The notes: generated from the sequence alone by a model not told the origin. Shown: positions 25,999 through 35,317, counted from the first letter of the stretch. The stretch is 64,000 nt of DNA from JABMQB01 sp963677475 (GCA_963677475.2 CAXXQD010000022.1:558001-622000), one strand, 5' to 3'. Numbers and translations: made by a program.

Positions 25999-26562
25999 AT
26001 GAACCCTAAGTTTTTCAGATACACAATATTGATCCTTGTTTTGCTATTGGCATTTGCAATTACCTATCGGCTTTTATCGAGCCATAAACCAGAACCGGAC
26101 CCAAAAAGAATTGAACACAATTGTGATAAACTGAGCACCTATCCTGGATTTTCAATTTACAAAACGAACGAAGATTATTTTGACAATGTTTTGTGCTCTT
26201 ATCGTAATAGCAAAATTCAACGAATCCCAATGTTTAATATTGGAGATTGCCTTAATTATTTTACAAAAGATACCATCTACAAATGCAGGATAAAACTTTC
26301 AAAAGGCTACGTTTTAGATAAGGGCTGTTCATGTCACGATGTTTTTCTTGACATTTCAATAAAAGATTACTACAAATGGGAATTAGAAAATAATGCCACA
26401 GGTATGCCCAGAAATATGGTGTCAAACCTGATTTTAGACAAAGATCCGTTTAAAGAGTTTTGGTATGTTAAGAATTCGGAAAAGGGAAACTTTACAATTA
26501 AAGAAATTGAAACGTTAATTGCCGATAATAAACTTGAAGCCTATTTCAAAAGGCTTAAATAA
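25999..26562 (+). CDS. Membrane-anchored protein of unknown function
   Basis: 187 aa. An N-terminal transmembrane or uncleaved signal segment (about 8-26) anchors a polar domain of about 160 residues outside the cytoplasm. The domain holds six or so cysteines (HNCDKL, VLCSY, GDCLNY, KCRIK, and CSCHD near 119), suggesting disulfides or a metal site. No family recognised. It converges on the 4-TM gene at 26565 with a 2-nt gap. Confidence 0.6.
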   Translation: MNPKFFRYTILILVLLLAFAITYRLLSSHKPEPDPKRIEHNCDKLSTYPGFSIYKTNEDYFDNVLCSYRNSKIQRIPMFNIGDCLNYFTKDTIYKCRIKLSKGYVLDKGCSCHDVFLDISIKDYYKWELENNATGMPRNMVSNLILDKDPFKEFWYVKNSEKGNFTIKEIETLIADNKLEAYFKRLK

Positions 26563-26564
26563 AT

Positions 26565-26975
26565 TTACGTGTTTAGGGCATTTAGTAACATGAAAAATAT
26601 AGCAAGACAAAACAAAATTGTTACGACCGTCAACCATTTGTAATGCTTGTTTTTTTTCATTTCCGAAATAAAGGTGATAAGCGAAAGTATTCCGTTAAGG
26701 GTTAAGCCCCAATAAATTGGGACCATATGCAATGCTCTTGGGATTTCTGACATATCTAATACTTCCTGGTTCAGCTCGTCTTCACTAATAAAAATATCGG
26801 GAGACACAAGTTTGCTCAATAATGCATATAAAGCAAAAGCACCTAAAAGAACCAGACTGAAAACACCTATTTCCCAAAATACTTTTTTGTTTTCAATCCA
26901 ACCATAAACAATTACAACAATGCTTACAAAGATTATCCATTGGGGAATTGTGAGCAAAAGGTATGTGATATCCAT
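26565..26975 (-). CDS. Small integral membrane protein, unknown
   Basis: 136 aa with four predicted transmembrane helices (about 4-24, 32-55, 85-105, 113-133) and short loops; the second loop is acidic (SEDELNQEVLDM). No family recognised and no operon partner. The high hydrophobicity and clean start argue for a real gene. Confidence 0.6.
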   Translation of the reverse strand: MDITYLLLTIPQWIIFVSIVVIVYGWIENKKVFWEIGVFSLVLLGAFALYALLSKLVSPDIFISEDELNQEVLDMSEIPRALHMVPIYWGLTLNGILSLITFISEMKKNKHYKWLTVVTILFCLAIFFMLLNALNT

Positions 26976-27052
26976 AGTCGAAGTGTATAAAGTAAAATTG
27001 TTATTTTTTTGTCAAACAAAAAAGGAATCGTTTTTAAGCTTCCCAATATTGT

Positions 27053-27060
27053 TAAATTTG
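27053..27060 (+). promoter_or_regulatory. -7 promoter element of the HAD-nuclease-uvrB-smpB unit
   Basis: TAAATTTG, full consensus match, 21 bases upstream of the HAD start. It is the only convincing promoter before five closely spaced plus-strand genes except for a second one before the YIP1 gene. Confidence 0.45.
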
Positions 27061-27081
27061 GACAAACTTAAATAATTATTT

Positions 27082-27666
27082 ATGAAAAAAATCCCAGTCG
27101 ACCCAAAAGCCAAAGCACTTATTTTTGATTTAGATGGAACTATCATAGATACAATGCCCGTGCATTTGAAGGCATATCAAACAATATTGGCAGAATTTGG
27201 AATTGATTTTACTCCGCAAATGTTTGAAAAAGTAGCCGGAGTTCCTGCCAAGGAGACCATGGAAATAATATTTAAAGAACACCATATTTCGGCTGATCCG
27301 GTTGCAACAGCTATTTTAAAAGAAGAAGAATACGAAAGGTCGATGCTTCACTTAAAACCCATTGCCAATGTGTTGGAAGTGATTGAAGAATATCATGGAA
27401 AGTTGCCAATGTCGGTAGGTACCGGAGGAAGTAAAAAACTTTCATGGAAAGCATTAGAGGAAGTTGGGTTAAGCAAATATTTTGAAATTTTGGTTTCGAA
27501 CGAAGATGTGTCTAAATTTAAACCTGATCCTGAAACATTTTTAAGATGTTCGGAGTTAATGGGGGTGGAACCAAAATTTTGCCAGGTTTTTGAAGATAGC
27601 AAGCTTGGAATACATGCAGCAAAAGTTGCCGGCATGATGTGGACCGATATTTTAGAGTATCAATAA
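27082..27666 (+). CDS. HAD-superfamily phosphatase/phosphoglucomutase-like
   Basis: 194 aa, HAD subfamily IA with a cap domain. Motif I is IFDLDGTIIDT (nucleophile Asp near 16 and Asp+2), motif II is the Thr in SVGTGGSKK, motif III is Lys in KFKPDPETF, motif IV is FEDSKLGI. The best relatives are beta-phosphoglucomutase and sugar-phosphatase YniC/YqaB types; the exact substrate cannot be told. It heads a run with the nuclease-like lipoprotein and uvrB. Confidence 0.88.
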   Translation: MKKIPVDPKAKALIFDLDGTIIDTMPVHLKAYQTILAEFGIDFTPQMFEKVAGVPAKETMEIIFKEHHISADPVATAILKEEEYERSMLHLKPIANVLEVIEEYHGKLPMSVGTGGSKKLSWKALEEVGLSKYFEILVSNEDVSKFKPDPETFLRCSELMGVEPKFCQVFEDSKLGIHAAKVAGMMWTDILEYQ

Positions 27667-27695
27667 ATTGCTTAATCACTTAATTCTTCATCCAA

Positions 27696-28709
27696 ATGAA
27701 AATTTCTTTTTTGATTGCCGTTTTGTTTCTTGTGCTTTCCTGTTCCGATAAAAAGTACAATCCAAAGAAAAACCTGACCATTGTTTCTTACAATGTTGAA
27801 AACCTGTTCGATTTAATTGACGAAGAAGCTAAGCAGGACGAAGAGTTTACTCCTGATGGCAACAAGCATTGGACTCAGGGGCGATATAACAAAAAATTGT
27901 CTGATCTTTCGCAAGTTTTAAGCGCCATAAATGGGCAAGAACTTCCGGAAATAATTGGATTATGTGAAGTTGAGAACAAAAAAGTAGTGGAGGATCTTTT
28001 TATGAACGGGGAATTCGATCCAAAAAATTACGGGATAGTTCATTACGAGAGCCCCGATTTTAGGGGAATTGATTGTGCACTGGCATATAATACAGCGGAA
28101 GTGGAAGTCGTTAAAAGCGAACCAATCCACGTGTCTTTTCCAGATGAACCAGACTATTTTACACGTGATGTCCTTTACGTAAAAGCAAAAATGAGTAACA
28201 AAGAAATATTCCATTTTTTTGTGAACCATTGGCCATCGCGGATTGGTGGAAATGAAAAAACCGAGCCGAACAGGATATTTGTGGCTTCTCTGGTGAAAGC
28301 AAAAACCGATTCAATTTTGACGGAAAACCCAAACGCAAACATTGTAATAATGGGCGATATGAACGATGAACCCGGAAATAAAAGTATTATGGGAACCCTT
28401 CAGGCTTCGCTGGAAATAGATGCAAACAGTCAATTAATAAATATGATGGCTCCGGCTTACGAGGAAGGAAAAGGCACGTATAACTTCCGTGGCGATTGGA
28501 ACATGTTGGACAATATCATTGTTTCGAGATCGTTGTTTGACGGGAAAGGTTTCGACTGTGTCGATAAAAAAGGTCATGTGTTTAGTCAGGATTGGATGGA
28601 ATATACAAATCAAAATGGCCAAGTTTCGCCAAATAGGACCTACGGAGGCCCAAATTATTACGGTGGAATAAGCGACCATTTCCCAGTTTACATTCGTCTT
28701 TCACGATAA
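27696..28709 (+). CDS. Endonuclease/exonuclease/phosphatase family lipoprotein
   Basis: 337 aa. A lipobox (LVLSC, Cys16) marks it as a lipoprotein. The DNase I-like fold motifs are NVENLFD (near 31), CEVENKKV (metal Glu), VNHWPSR (catalytic His), GDMNDEP and, at the C-terminus, SDHFPVY. Bacteroidetes members are extracytoplasmic phosphodiesterases or nucleases. It begins 29 nt after the HAD stop and ends 3 nt before uvrB. Confidence 0.88.
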   Translation: MKISFLIAVLFLVLSCSDKKYNPKKNLTIVSYNVENLFDLIDEEAKQDEEFTPDGNKHWTQGRYNKKLSDLSQVLSAINGQELPEIIGLCEVENKKVVEDLFMNGEFDPKNYGIVHYESPDFRGIDCALAYNTAEVEVVKSEPIHVSFPDEPDYFTRDVLYVKAKMSNKEIFHFFVNHWPSRIGGNEKTEPNRIFVASLVKAKTDSILTENPNANIVIMGDMNDEPGNKSIMGTLQASLEIDANSQLINMMAPAYEEGKGTYNFRGDWNMLDNIIVSRSLFDGKGFDCVDKKGHVFSQDWMEYTNQNGQVSPNRTYGGPNYYGGISDHFPVYIRLSR

Positions 28710-28712
28710 AAT

Positions 28713-30734
28713 ATGGAATTTAAGGTAATATCGGAATACAAACCAACGGGAGATCAGCCGGAAGCCATAAAACAATTGGTTGAGGGGATTAACCGGGGCG
28801 ATCAGTTTCAAACCTTGCTCGGGGTAACTGGCTCTGGTAAAACGTTTACCATGGCAAATGTTATTGAACGGGTAAAACGGCCAACGTTGATTCTCAGCCA
28901 TAATAAAACACTTGCTGCCCAATTGTACAGCGAGATGAAACAGTTTTTCCCGAACAATGCGGTGGAGTATTTTGTGTCGTACTACGATTATTACCAGCCC
29001 GAAGCTTATTTACCAGTAACCAATACGTACATTGAAAAGGATCTTTCCATTAATAAAGATATCGAGAAATTAAGGCTTTCAACAACTTCGGCTTTGCTTT
29101 CAGGAAGGCGCGATGTTATTGTGGTTTCATCAGTTTCGTGCCTGTATGGAATCGGAAACCCGGATGATTTTCATGCCAATGTGATCACAATAGCAAAAGC
29201 GCAGAATGTTGGGAGGAATATTTTTCTTAGGCAACTGGTCGATGCCATTTATTCAAGAAGCGAATACGATTTTGAACGCGGTAACTTCAGGGTGAAGGGT
29301 GATACCGTGGATGTTTTTCCGGCTTATGCCGATACGGCGTATAAAATAATTTTTTGGGGCGACGAAATTGAAGAATTATATTCGTTCGATCCGGTTTCAG
29401 GGCAAATTTTTGAGGAGTTGGAGAATGTTGTCATTTATCCGGCAAATATATTTGTGACTACCAAAGAGCGGATGAACTCTGCCATTAAAGAAATTCAGGA
29501 TGACCTGGTAAAACAGATTGAATTTTTTAAAGATCTGGGCAAACCTTTGGAAGCAAAGCGGATTCAGGAGCGTGTTGAATACGACATGGAAATGATGAAA
29601 GAGCTTGGTTACTGCCCGGGAATCGAGAATTATTCGCGCTACTTTGACGGAAGGGAACCCGGAACACGCCCATTCTGTTTGTTGGACTATTTTCCCAACG
29701 ATTTTTTAACCATTATCGACGAAAGCCACGTGACCATTTCTCAAATCAGGGCAATGTATGGCGGCGATTATTCGCGAAAAGTTAATTTGGTGGAATATGC
29801 ATTTCGCTTGCCCGCCGCAATTGATAACCGTCCGCTTAAGTTCGAAGAATTCGAGGGAATTGTCAACCAAATGGTTTTTGTGAGCGCCACACCTGCCGAT
29901 TATGAACTTAACCTGTGCGAAGGGGTAGTGGTAGAACAGGTGATCCGTCCAACCGGATTGATTGATCCAATGATTGACGTGCGGCCAAGTTTGAACCAAA
30001 TTGATGACCTGCTTCACGAAATAAATTTACGCATTGAGCAAAACGAACGGGTGTTGGTAACAACCCTAACCAAACGAATGGCGGAAGAGCTCACCAAATA
30101 TTTATTGAACCTGAATGTGAAAACCCGATACATTCATTCGGATGTGGATACCCTTGAACGGATTGAAATTCTGGAAGGATTAAGAAAAGGTGAATTTGAT
30201 GTGTTGGTTGGAATCAACCTGCTCCGCGAAGGACTTGACCTACCGGAAGTGTCATTGGTGGCTATTCTCGATGCCGATAAAGAAGGTTTTTTACGTTCGG
30301 AACGTTCGTTAACCCAAACTGCGGGTAGGGCTGCCCGAAACCTGAATGGTAAAGTGATTATGTATGCCGATAAGATTACGGCATCGATGCAAAAAACCAT
30401 TGATTCGACCAACCATCGCCGCGAAAAACAATTAAAGTACAACGAAGAAAATAATATTACACCAACTCAGATTGTGAAAGCAAGCCGCGAAATTGTTGGC
30501 TATGAATACAACACAGAAAAAAGCAACCGTTATTACGATCGGGATGAAACCATCGTAGATGTTGCAGCTGATCCGGTGGTTAAATATATGAGTGCCGATG
30601 CCCTGGAGAAGACCATTCAAAAAACAAAAAAACAAATGCAGGCAGCGGCGAAAGAGCTTGATTTTATTGAAGCAGCGCGCTTGAGGGATGAAATGTATAA
30701 GCTGCAGGAATTATTAAAAGAAAAGAAAAAATAG
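28713..30734 (+). CDS. uvrB: Excinuclease ABC subunit B
   Basis: DNA-damage-recognition helicase subunit of nucleotide excision repair. 673 aa. Walker A GVTGSGKT (37-44), the beta-hairpin region YYDYYQPEAYLP (near 92-103), helicase motifs DESHVT, and the C-terminal UvrC-interacting UVR motif (LEKTIQKTKKQMQAAAKELDF onward, about 627-660). Complete and intact. It shares a run of plus-strand genes with HAD, the lipoprotein, YIP1 and smpB. Confidence 0.98.
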   Translation: MEFKVISEYKPTGDQPEAIKQLVEGINRGDQFQTLLGVTGSGKTFTMANVIERVKRPTLILSHNKTLAAQLYSEMKQFFPNNAVEYFVSYYDYYQPEAYLPVTNTYIEKDLSINKDIEKLRLSTTSALLSGRRDVIVVSSVSCLYGIGNPDDFHANVITIAKAQNVGRNIFLRQLVDAIYSRSEYDFERGNFRVKGDTVDVFPAYADTAYKIIFWGDEIEELYSFDPVSGQIFEELENVVIYPANIFVTTKERMNSAIKEIQDDLVKQIEFFKDLGKPLEAKRIQERVEYDMEMMKELGYCPGIENYSRYFDGREPGTRPFCLLDYFPNDFLTIIDESHVTISQIRAMYGGDYSRKVNLVEYAFRLPAAIDNRPLKFEEFEGIVNQMVFVSATPADYELNLCEGVVVEQVIRPTGLIDPMIDVRPSLNQIDDLLHEINLRIEQNERVLVTTLTKRMAEELTKYLLNLNVKTRYIHSDVDTLERIEILEGLRKGEFDVLVGINLLREGLDLPEVSLVAILDADKEGFLRSERSLTQTAGRAARNLNGKVIMYADKITASMQKTIDSTNHRREKQLKYNEENNITPTQIVKASREIVGYEYNTEKSNRYYDRDETIVDVAADPVVKYMSADALEKTIQKTKKQMQAAAKELDFIEAARLRDEMYKLQELLKEKKK

Positions 30735-30766
30735 GGAAACATCCTTTCAGGTTCAAAAGGGAAATG

Positions 30767-30774
30767 TAATTTTG
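30767..30774 (+). promoter_or_regulatory. -7 promoter element before the YIP1-smpB genes
   Basis: TAATTTTG fits TAnnTTTG, 26 bases upstream of the start; it follows uvrB within 33 bases, so smpB may be transcribed both from here and by read-through. Confidence 0.4.
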
Positions 30775-30799
30775 TACACAAACAAAAGAACTGAAAACA

Positions 30800-31360
30800 A
30801 TGCCAATTTCGGAAATAATACAAACTATTAAAGAGGTTATTTTAAGCCCTGCTAAATTTTGGGAGAAGGTTAAATCGCCCGAGGTTGGCACAAAACTGTT
30901 TGTACAGTATTATTTACCTTTGTCTATTCTTGCATCACTGGCTGTTTTTCTGGGCGCCTGGTTCGGAAGTGCTAATTTTTATTATCGTTTTGCGATTTTT
31001 AAAGCACTGAACGAATTAGTTGTTTTTATTCTACAATATTTTATATCCGTATTTTTAGTCAACGAATTAATGCCCAATTTTGGGGGTGAAAAAAATAAGT
31101 TGATTGCTCAAAAACTGGTTGTTTTTTCATTGACCCCGTTTTTGTTGGTGTCGATACTTACCGGCTTGTTTCCCGGGCTTTATGTAGTGGATATTTTAGG
31201 ATTGTACAGCATCTTTATTTTCTGGACAGGCGTTAAAGCATTACTTAATATCCCATATAAAAAAGAAAGCGGATATGTTTTGAGCACTGCTTTGCTCAAC
31301 TTGTTTGTGTTTGCATTCCTAAGCATATTGCTTTGGAAAATCTTTGTATCCTTTATTTAG
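30800..31360 (+). CDS. YIP1-family membrane protein
   Basis: 186 aa with five hydrophobic helices (about 38-58, 68-92, 104-125, 131-150, 158-184). The amphipathic start IIQTIKEVILSPAKFWEKV is the typical YIP1 entry, followed by the helices. Role in bacteria unknown. Its stop directly abuts the smpB start. Confidence 0.75.
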   Translation: MPISEIIQTIKEVILSPAKFWEKVKSPEVGTKLFVQYYLPLSILASLAVFLGAWFGSANFYYRFAIFKALNELVVFILQYFISVFLVNELMPNFGGEKNKLIAQKLVVFSLTPFLLVSILTGLFPGLYVVDILGLYSIFIFWTGVKALLNIPYKKESGYVLSTALLNLFVFAFLSILLWKIFVSFI

Positions 31361-31822
31361 ATGGCACATAAAACAGCAAATGTCAATATAAAAAACCGAA
31401 AGGTTACGTTCGAGTACGAACTTATCGAAACCTTTGTTGCAGGAATCCAGCTTGTAGGAACCGAAATAAAATCGATCCGTGGGGGAAAGGTGAATATGGG
31501 GGAGTCGTATTGCCAGTTTAATTTCAGCAATGAATTGTACGTTAAAAACCTACATATTTCGGAGTATGAATATGGCACCCATAATAACCATGAAGCCCGG
31601 CGCGATCGGAAATTATTGCTCAACAAAAAAGAATTGGAGAAGCTTCAAAAAAAGGTCCGTGAGTCGGGTTTGACCATTGTTCCGGTAAAAATGTTTGTAA
31701 ATGAACGCGGGTTGGCAAAAATTGTCATCGCCCTTGCAAAGGGTAAAAAGACATATGATAAACGTGAAAGCCTTAAACTGAAGGATGCCAAACGCGATAT
31801 GGACAGGATGCGAAAAGCCTGA
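31361..31822 (+). CDS. smpB: SsrA-binding protein
   Basis: Binds tmRNA and delivers it to stalled ribosomes. 153 aa, normal. N-terminal IKNRKVTFEYELIETFVAGIQL, GTEIKSIR, and the positively charged C-terminal helix (KKTYDKRESLKLKDAKRDMDR) are diagnostic, split at 10-30, 31-38 and 125-145. No tmRNA gene is visible in the window. Confidence 0.97.
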   Translation: MAHKTANVNIKNRKVTFEYELIETFVAGIQLVGTEIKSIRGGKVNMGESYCQFNFSNELYVKNLHISEYEYGTHNNHEARRDRKLLLNKKELEKLQKKVRESGLTIVPVKMFVNERGLAKIVIALAKGKKTYDKRESLKLKDAKRDMDRMRKA

Positions 31823-31916
31823 TTAAGCTTCATTTACATTGTAGTTTGTTTTCCCCGGTTTGTATTGTTTGCCATGGACAATGCAAATGAATATATAACA
31901 ATTAAAACGAAAGAAA

Positions 31917-33335
31917 TTGAAAGAAAAAACCAAAACCAACATTCTGTCTGTGGTATCAGAGCAGGCAATTGAGTTTTTAAATGGCATTAATTCAGTGCCT
32001 ATCGGAGTAACAAAAAGCAAGGACGAAATTTTAAGCAGAATTGACACCAAATTGCCCATTCAAGGGGAAGATGTTTCTGTTTCGTTGGCAAAATTAAGCG
32101 ATGGCGTTAAAGCCGGACTAATTGGAAATCAGACCCCAAGGTTTTTTGGGTTTGTAATGGGTGGCACTTCAACGGCTGCCATAGCTGCCGATTGGCTGAC
32201 GTCGGCATGGAACCAATGTGCATTTATGTACAATTCATCACCTTCGGCTGCAATATTTGAAGAAGTTGTTATGGGATGGCTTTTAGACTTGCTTTCCTTA
32301 CCAAAGGATTCATCCATCGGTTTTGTTACCGGTGGGCAAATGGCAAATTTTACAGCTATTAATATCGCCCGAAATACAATCTTGGAAAAATACGGTTGGG
32401 ATTTTGATAAAAATGGGCTGCAAGGTGCGCCATTCATAAGTATTTATGTCGCAAGTGTTTGTCATGGAACACTTCTTTCAGCAATCAGGATGAACGGATT
32501 TGGCGAAAACAACATTGTTAAAATTGAAACCGACGCTGAAGGACAAATGATCGTATCTGACCTGGAAGAAAAACATAAAGGCAATTCTGGTCCAAAAATT
32601 ATTTGTAGTCAGGCAGGTAATGTAAATACCGGAAGTTTTGATTCTTTTGAAGAAATTGCTTCCTTGGCAAAAGAGCATAACGTCTGGCATCATGTCGATG
32701 GGGCATTCGGGCTTTGGGCAAGGGTTACGCCACGGTATTCCGGATTAACCGAAGGAATTGAAAAAGCCGATTCATGGACAGTTGATGCGCATAAATGGTT
32801 GAGCGTTCCCTTCGAAACAGGAATGATAATTACCAGGCACAAAGAATCTTTGGCAAGTATTAAAAAAGTGCGCTGCGCATATTCAGGCAAACAGGATGAT
32901 TCCCTGCGTGATTGTTCGCAATGGGGGCCCGAAAACTCTAAAAGGTCAAGGGCATTTGTATTATATGCTACCATACGGAATTTAGGAAAAGAGGGGATAC
33001 AGGAAATTATTGAGAGAAATTGTGATCAGGCAATTCAATTGTCCGATATGCTGGATTCTTTGCCATACGCTTCAATCGTAAACAAAATTCACCTTAACCA
33101 GGTTTTGTGCCGTCTTAATCCTGAGGGTGTGACTGATTTGGATTTGTTTCATCAAAAAGTTGCCAAAAGGACTCAGGAAGAAGGTACCTGCTGGCTCGGA
33201 ACCTCTGTTTGGGGCGGGTTAACGGTTTTAAGAGTGTCAATAACGCATTTATACACTTCCGCAGAAGATATTCAGATTACTTTTGAAGCGATAAAAAGAG
33301 CGGTAGATTATATGTTAGAAAACGAGGTCATATAA
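31917..33335 (+). CDS. PLP-dependent group II decarboxylase
   Basis: 472 aa, pyridoxal-dependent decarboxylase of the DDC/glutamate-decarboxylase fold. SPSAAIFEEVV at the N-terminal part, the PLP-stacking CHGTLLSAIR, HVDGAFGLWAR and the Schiff-base lysine in VDAHKWLSVPFETG are visible. Substrate (aromatic amino acid, diaminobutyrate or other) is not assignable. It uses a TTG start at 31917; no ATG is available in frame since a TAA lies at about 31896. Downstream it is separated from the next, convergent gene by 47 nt. Confidence 0.9.
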   Translation: MKEKTKTNILSVVSEQAIEFLNGINSVPIGVTKSKDEILSRIDTKLPIQGEDVSVSLAKLSDGVKAGLIGNQTPRFFGFVMGGTSTAAIAADWLTSAWNQCAFMYNSSPSAAIFEEVVMGWLLDLLSLPKDSSIGFVTGGQMANFTAINIARNTILEKYGWDFDKNGLQGAPFISIYVASVCHGTLLSAIRMNGFGENNIVKIETDAEGQMIVSDLEEKHKGNSGPKIICSQAGNVNTGSFDSFEEIASLAKEHNVWHHVDGAFGLWARVTPRYSGLTEGIEKADSWTVDAHKWLSVPFETGMIITRHKESLASIKKVRCAYSGKQDDSLRDCSQWGPENSKRSRAFVLYATIRNLGKEGIQEIIERNCDQAIQLSDMLDSLPYASIVNKIHLNQVLCRLNPEGVTDLDLFHQKVAKRTQEEGTCWLGTSVWGGLTVLRVSITHLYTSAEDIQITFEAIKRAVDYMLENEVI

Positions 33336-33382
33336 TTTTGGCAATAAGCAAAACAAAGCACTTTGAGAAATATATTCAGGTC

Positions 33383-34003
33383 TTATTTATCATGTAGGCC
33401 CTGACCATTTAGGATTTTTTCCACACATTTTTCAATCCTCGATTCCCTGGTTTTGGATTGTTTTGGTGCCGAAAAATAAAGGATATACCCTCTTTGCCGT
33501 CCGCGTGTTAATGCCTCAAACGCATTTTTAAAGATCGGGTCATTGGCCATTTTCGTTTCCAGTTCTTCAGGAATTGGTTCCGGGTTCTTTTTGTAGTCAA
33601 CTTTCAAGCCTGCTTTTTCCAGCTCGATTGCTTGGTAAATAAAAGCTTTGATATCTGCTTCCAGGGCTTTTATTTCGTCCAGGTTGGTCACCCTGATTAC
33701 CCGGGTAGCCTGCGAATTTTCTCCTGGTTTTTGCAAAATATTTTTAGGATCGTTTAATAAGGATCCTTTGAAAAAGTTTACCGAACAATAATTCACGAAT
33801 GCACTCAAAATGAACATATTTTTACCTCGGAAGGTATAACACGGAACGCCCCATTTCGCTTGTTCCGTTAAACCACAATCCTGAATAATATGCCGCAGGA
33901 ATTTTAATTCATTTGTCCATTTATGGACTTTGCAATCAGGGGTACCACCCTGAGGGCAACGCCCGCAACCATCTATAAAATAGGCATCAACATCTTTGTT
34001 CAT
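33383..34003 (-). CDS. DUF1801/YdeI-family protein
   Basis: 206 aa. The N-terminal domain (about 22-110) is DUF1801/YdhG-like (LRHIIQDCGLTEQAKWGVPCYTFRGKN, a segment with its Trp/Pro signature), and the C-terminal YdeI-like part ends with ALTRGRQRGYILYFSAPKQSKTRESRIEKC, the YdeI/OmpD-associated hallmark. A Cys-rich start (GCGRCPQGG...DC) may bind metal. The function of this family is not established. Confidence 0.85.
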   Translation of the reverse strand: MNKDVDAYFIDGCGRCPQGGTPDCKVHKWTNELKFLRHIIQDCGLTEQAKWGVPCYTFRGKNMFILSAFVNYCSVNFFKGSLLNDPKNILQKPGENSQATRVIRVTNLDEIKALEADIKAFIYQAIELEKAGLKVDYKKNPEPIPEELETKMANDPIFKNAFEALTRGRQRGYILYFSAPKQSKTRESRIEKCVEKILNGQGLHDK

Positions 34004-34035
34004 TCCAAAATCAATTCATTTCCTAAGCATAACAT

Positions 34036-34203
34036 TTAAGGCTGATAGTTGTTTGTTTGAGGATGGTAATTTATTGAATGGCTGCGCCGAATTACGTTTT
34101 TAAGTTTGGTTGGTGTTTCGCATTTTAACCATTTTTTATCATCGTAGCCCTTTTCCCGAAGAATTGGGTCAATAATATAATAGCGCATTTCTTGTTCGTT
34201 CAT
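34036..34203 (-). pseudogene. Stub matching the N-terminus of a type I restriction endonuclease R subunit
   Basis: 55 codons from ATG at 34203 to TAA at 34036, too short for ordinary gene finding. The first 30 residues (MNEQEMRYYIIDPILREKGYDD and then KKWLKCETP) match the usual start of HsdR proteins of Bacteroidetes; after that the sequence no longer resembles HsdR. It is a truncated remnant sitting next to the toxin genes. Confidence 0.55.
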
Positions 34204-34559
34204 AACCATAACCATAACTGTAAGGTGTTAGTATTTAACAGTTTAACTGTTTTGAGCCAGTAGTAAAATGATGATTTATCCGGTTGTCTTTTCAAGCGGT
34301 TCAGAAAATTCCAATCCGGATTTTCAATATTCAAATCTTTAATATCTTGTCCTTCGTAATAAGCTAAAGGACTCATGTCATTTACCAGTATTTTGGCTGC
34401 CAAATAGGCTATCCGAGCAGATGCTGGTACCGCATTATCAATTCTAAAATTGCCTGACATTAAATATCCGGTGCCAAACGAATAATCCCTCTTTGTAATT
34501 GCGCAAACTTTGCTTTTTCTTCTGTGGTTCCTCTTTCCCTTTTTGTGATAATTAAACAA
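34200..34559 (-). CDS. AbiEii toxin, C-terminal portion after frameshift
   Basis: Open frame of 119 codons whose second half, SGNFRIDNAVPASARIAYLAAKIL onward, continues the AbiEii family C-terminus. Only the part from about 34466 downward belongs to the toxin; the N-terminal 30 codons are the out-of-frame overlap with the body of the gene. One missing base (a T in GGATATTT near 34465) would join RLAPD with YLMSGNF. I see it as the 3' end of the toxin gene, not a separate gene. Confidence 0.6.
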   Translation of the reverse strand: MFNYHKKGKRNHRRKSKVCAITKRDYSFGTGYLMSGNFRIDNAVPASARIAYLAAKILVNDMSPLAYYEGQDIKDLNIENPDWNFLNRLKRQPDKSSFYYWLKTVKLLNTNTLQLWLWL

Positions 34560-35317
34560 GTATCAATAGTGTCTTGAAGGACTTTCTCTGGTGTTAAATC
34601 TGGATGTGATTCTTTTCGATATTCAATTTCATGTTTTGCAAAGAGTTGAAAACTTTTTGCAACTACTTTAAAAGAAGAAATTTTTTCAAACAGTTTACTT
34701 AAATCATAAAGTTGTTTGCAAATTTCCATTGTAGCAGGTTGACCACCTTTTTCGTATGGAATACCAATTGTATTTGGTGCAAATGCAGTTAACTTGTCAC
34801 CTGTAATTGCATCAATTGTTGGTACCGTAACCATGGTTTTATCTTCGGTTTCAATCCACTTGGCTCTTATCTCATTATCTGCTACTTCCGGGTAGGGAGA
34901 ATCTTCAAAAAGAATATCTAAAAGTACAGTACCAGCATATGCTGCTTTTATTGAAGATTCATAAGCAAATGTGTAATGCGCTTTTGGAATTCCCGGTTTG
35001 TAACTTCTGTGTTCATTAAGTTCAAAACCCGTAAACCTTGACGATACAATTACTTTTGTCAATATAGCTTCAAGTTCTTCTTTTTTTGTATTTGAAATAA
35101 TATCAATGTCAATAGAAAATCGATTTCCTTCTTCTAATAGTAAAACCAGACTAGTACCACCCTTAAAGGTGAATTTCAATCCATTTTGCTGAAGTTGTTC
35201 CAATAAATGCAATGCATAAATCATTTTTTCTAAAATGATTATATCAATTCTTCTGTGTGCTGCCTGTTGTTTAAAGGATTGCAGCCATTCTTCCGTAAAA
35301 CATTTCTCTTTAAACAT
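34460..35317 (-). CDS. AbiEii/type IV toxin nucleotidyltransferase, main part (frameshifted)
   Basis: 285-aa open frame of the nucleotidyl transferase AbiEii/AbiGii toxin family (type IV toxin-antitoxin), which adds nucleotides to target RNA. The active-site motif FKGGTSLVLLLEEGNRFSIDIDI (about 48-70) has the GS and DxD of the polymerase-beta-like fold. It ends with RLAPDI at 34460, whereas homologues continue; the continuation is in the next frame at 34200-34466. It overlaps its upstream antitoxin by 8 nt. Confidence 0.85.
   Translation of the reverse strand: MFKEKCFTEEWLQSFKQQAAHRRIDIIILEKMIYALHLLEQLQQNGLKFTFKGGTSLVLLLEEGNRFSIDIDIISNTKKEELEAILTKVIVSSRFTGFELNEHRSYKPGIPKAHYTFAYESSIKAAYAGTVLLDILFEDSPYPEVADNEIRAKWIETEDKTMVTVPTIDAITGDKLTAFAPNTIGIPYEKGGQPATMEICKQLYDLSKLFEKISSFKVVAKSFQLFAKHEIEYRKESHPDLTPEKVLQDTIDTCLIITKRERGTTEEKAKFAQLQRGIIRLAPDI

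Noticed and set aside
34200..34559. Independent small gene downstream of the AbiEii toxin
   Set aside because: Its second half continues the toxin's C-terminus in another frame and its first part overlaps the toxin out of frame; it is the frameshifted 3' end, not a gene of its own.
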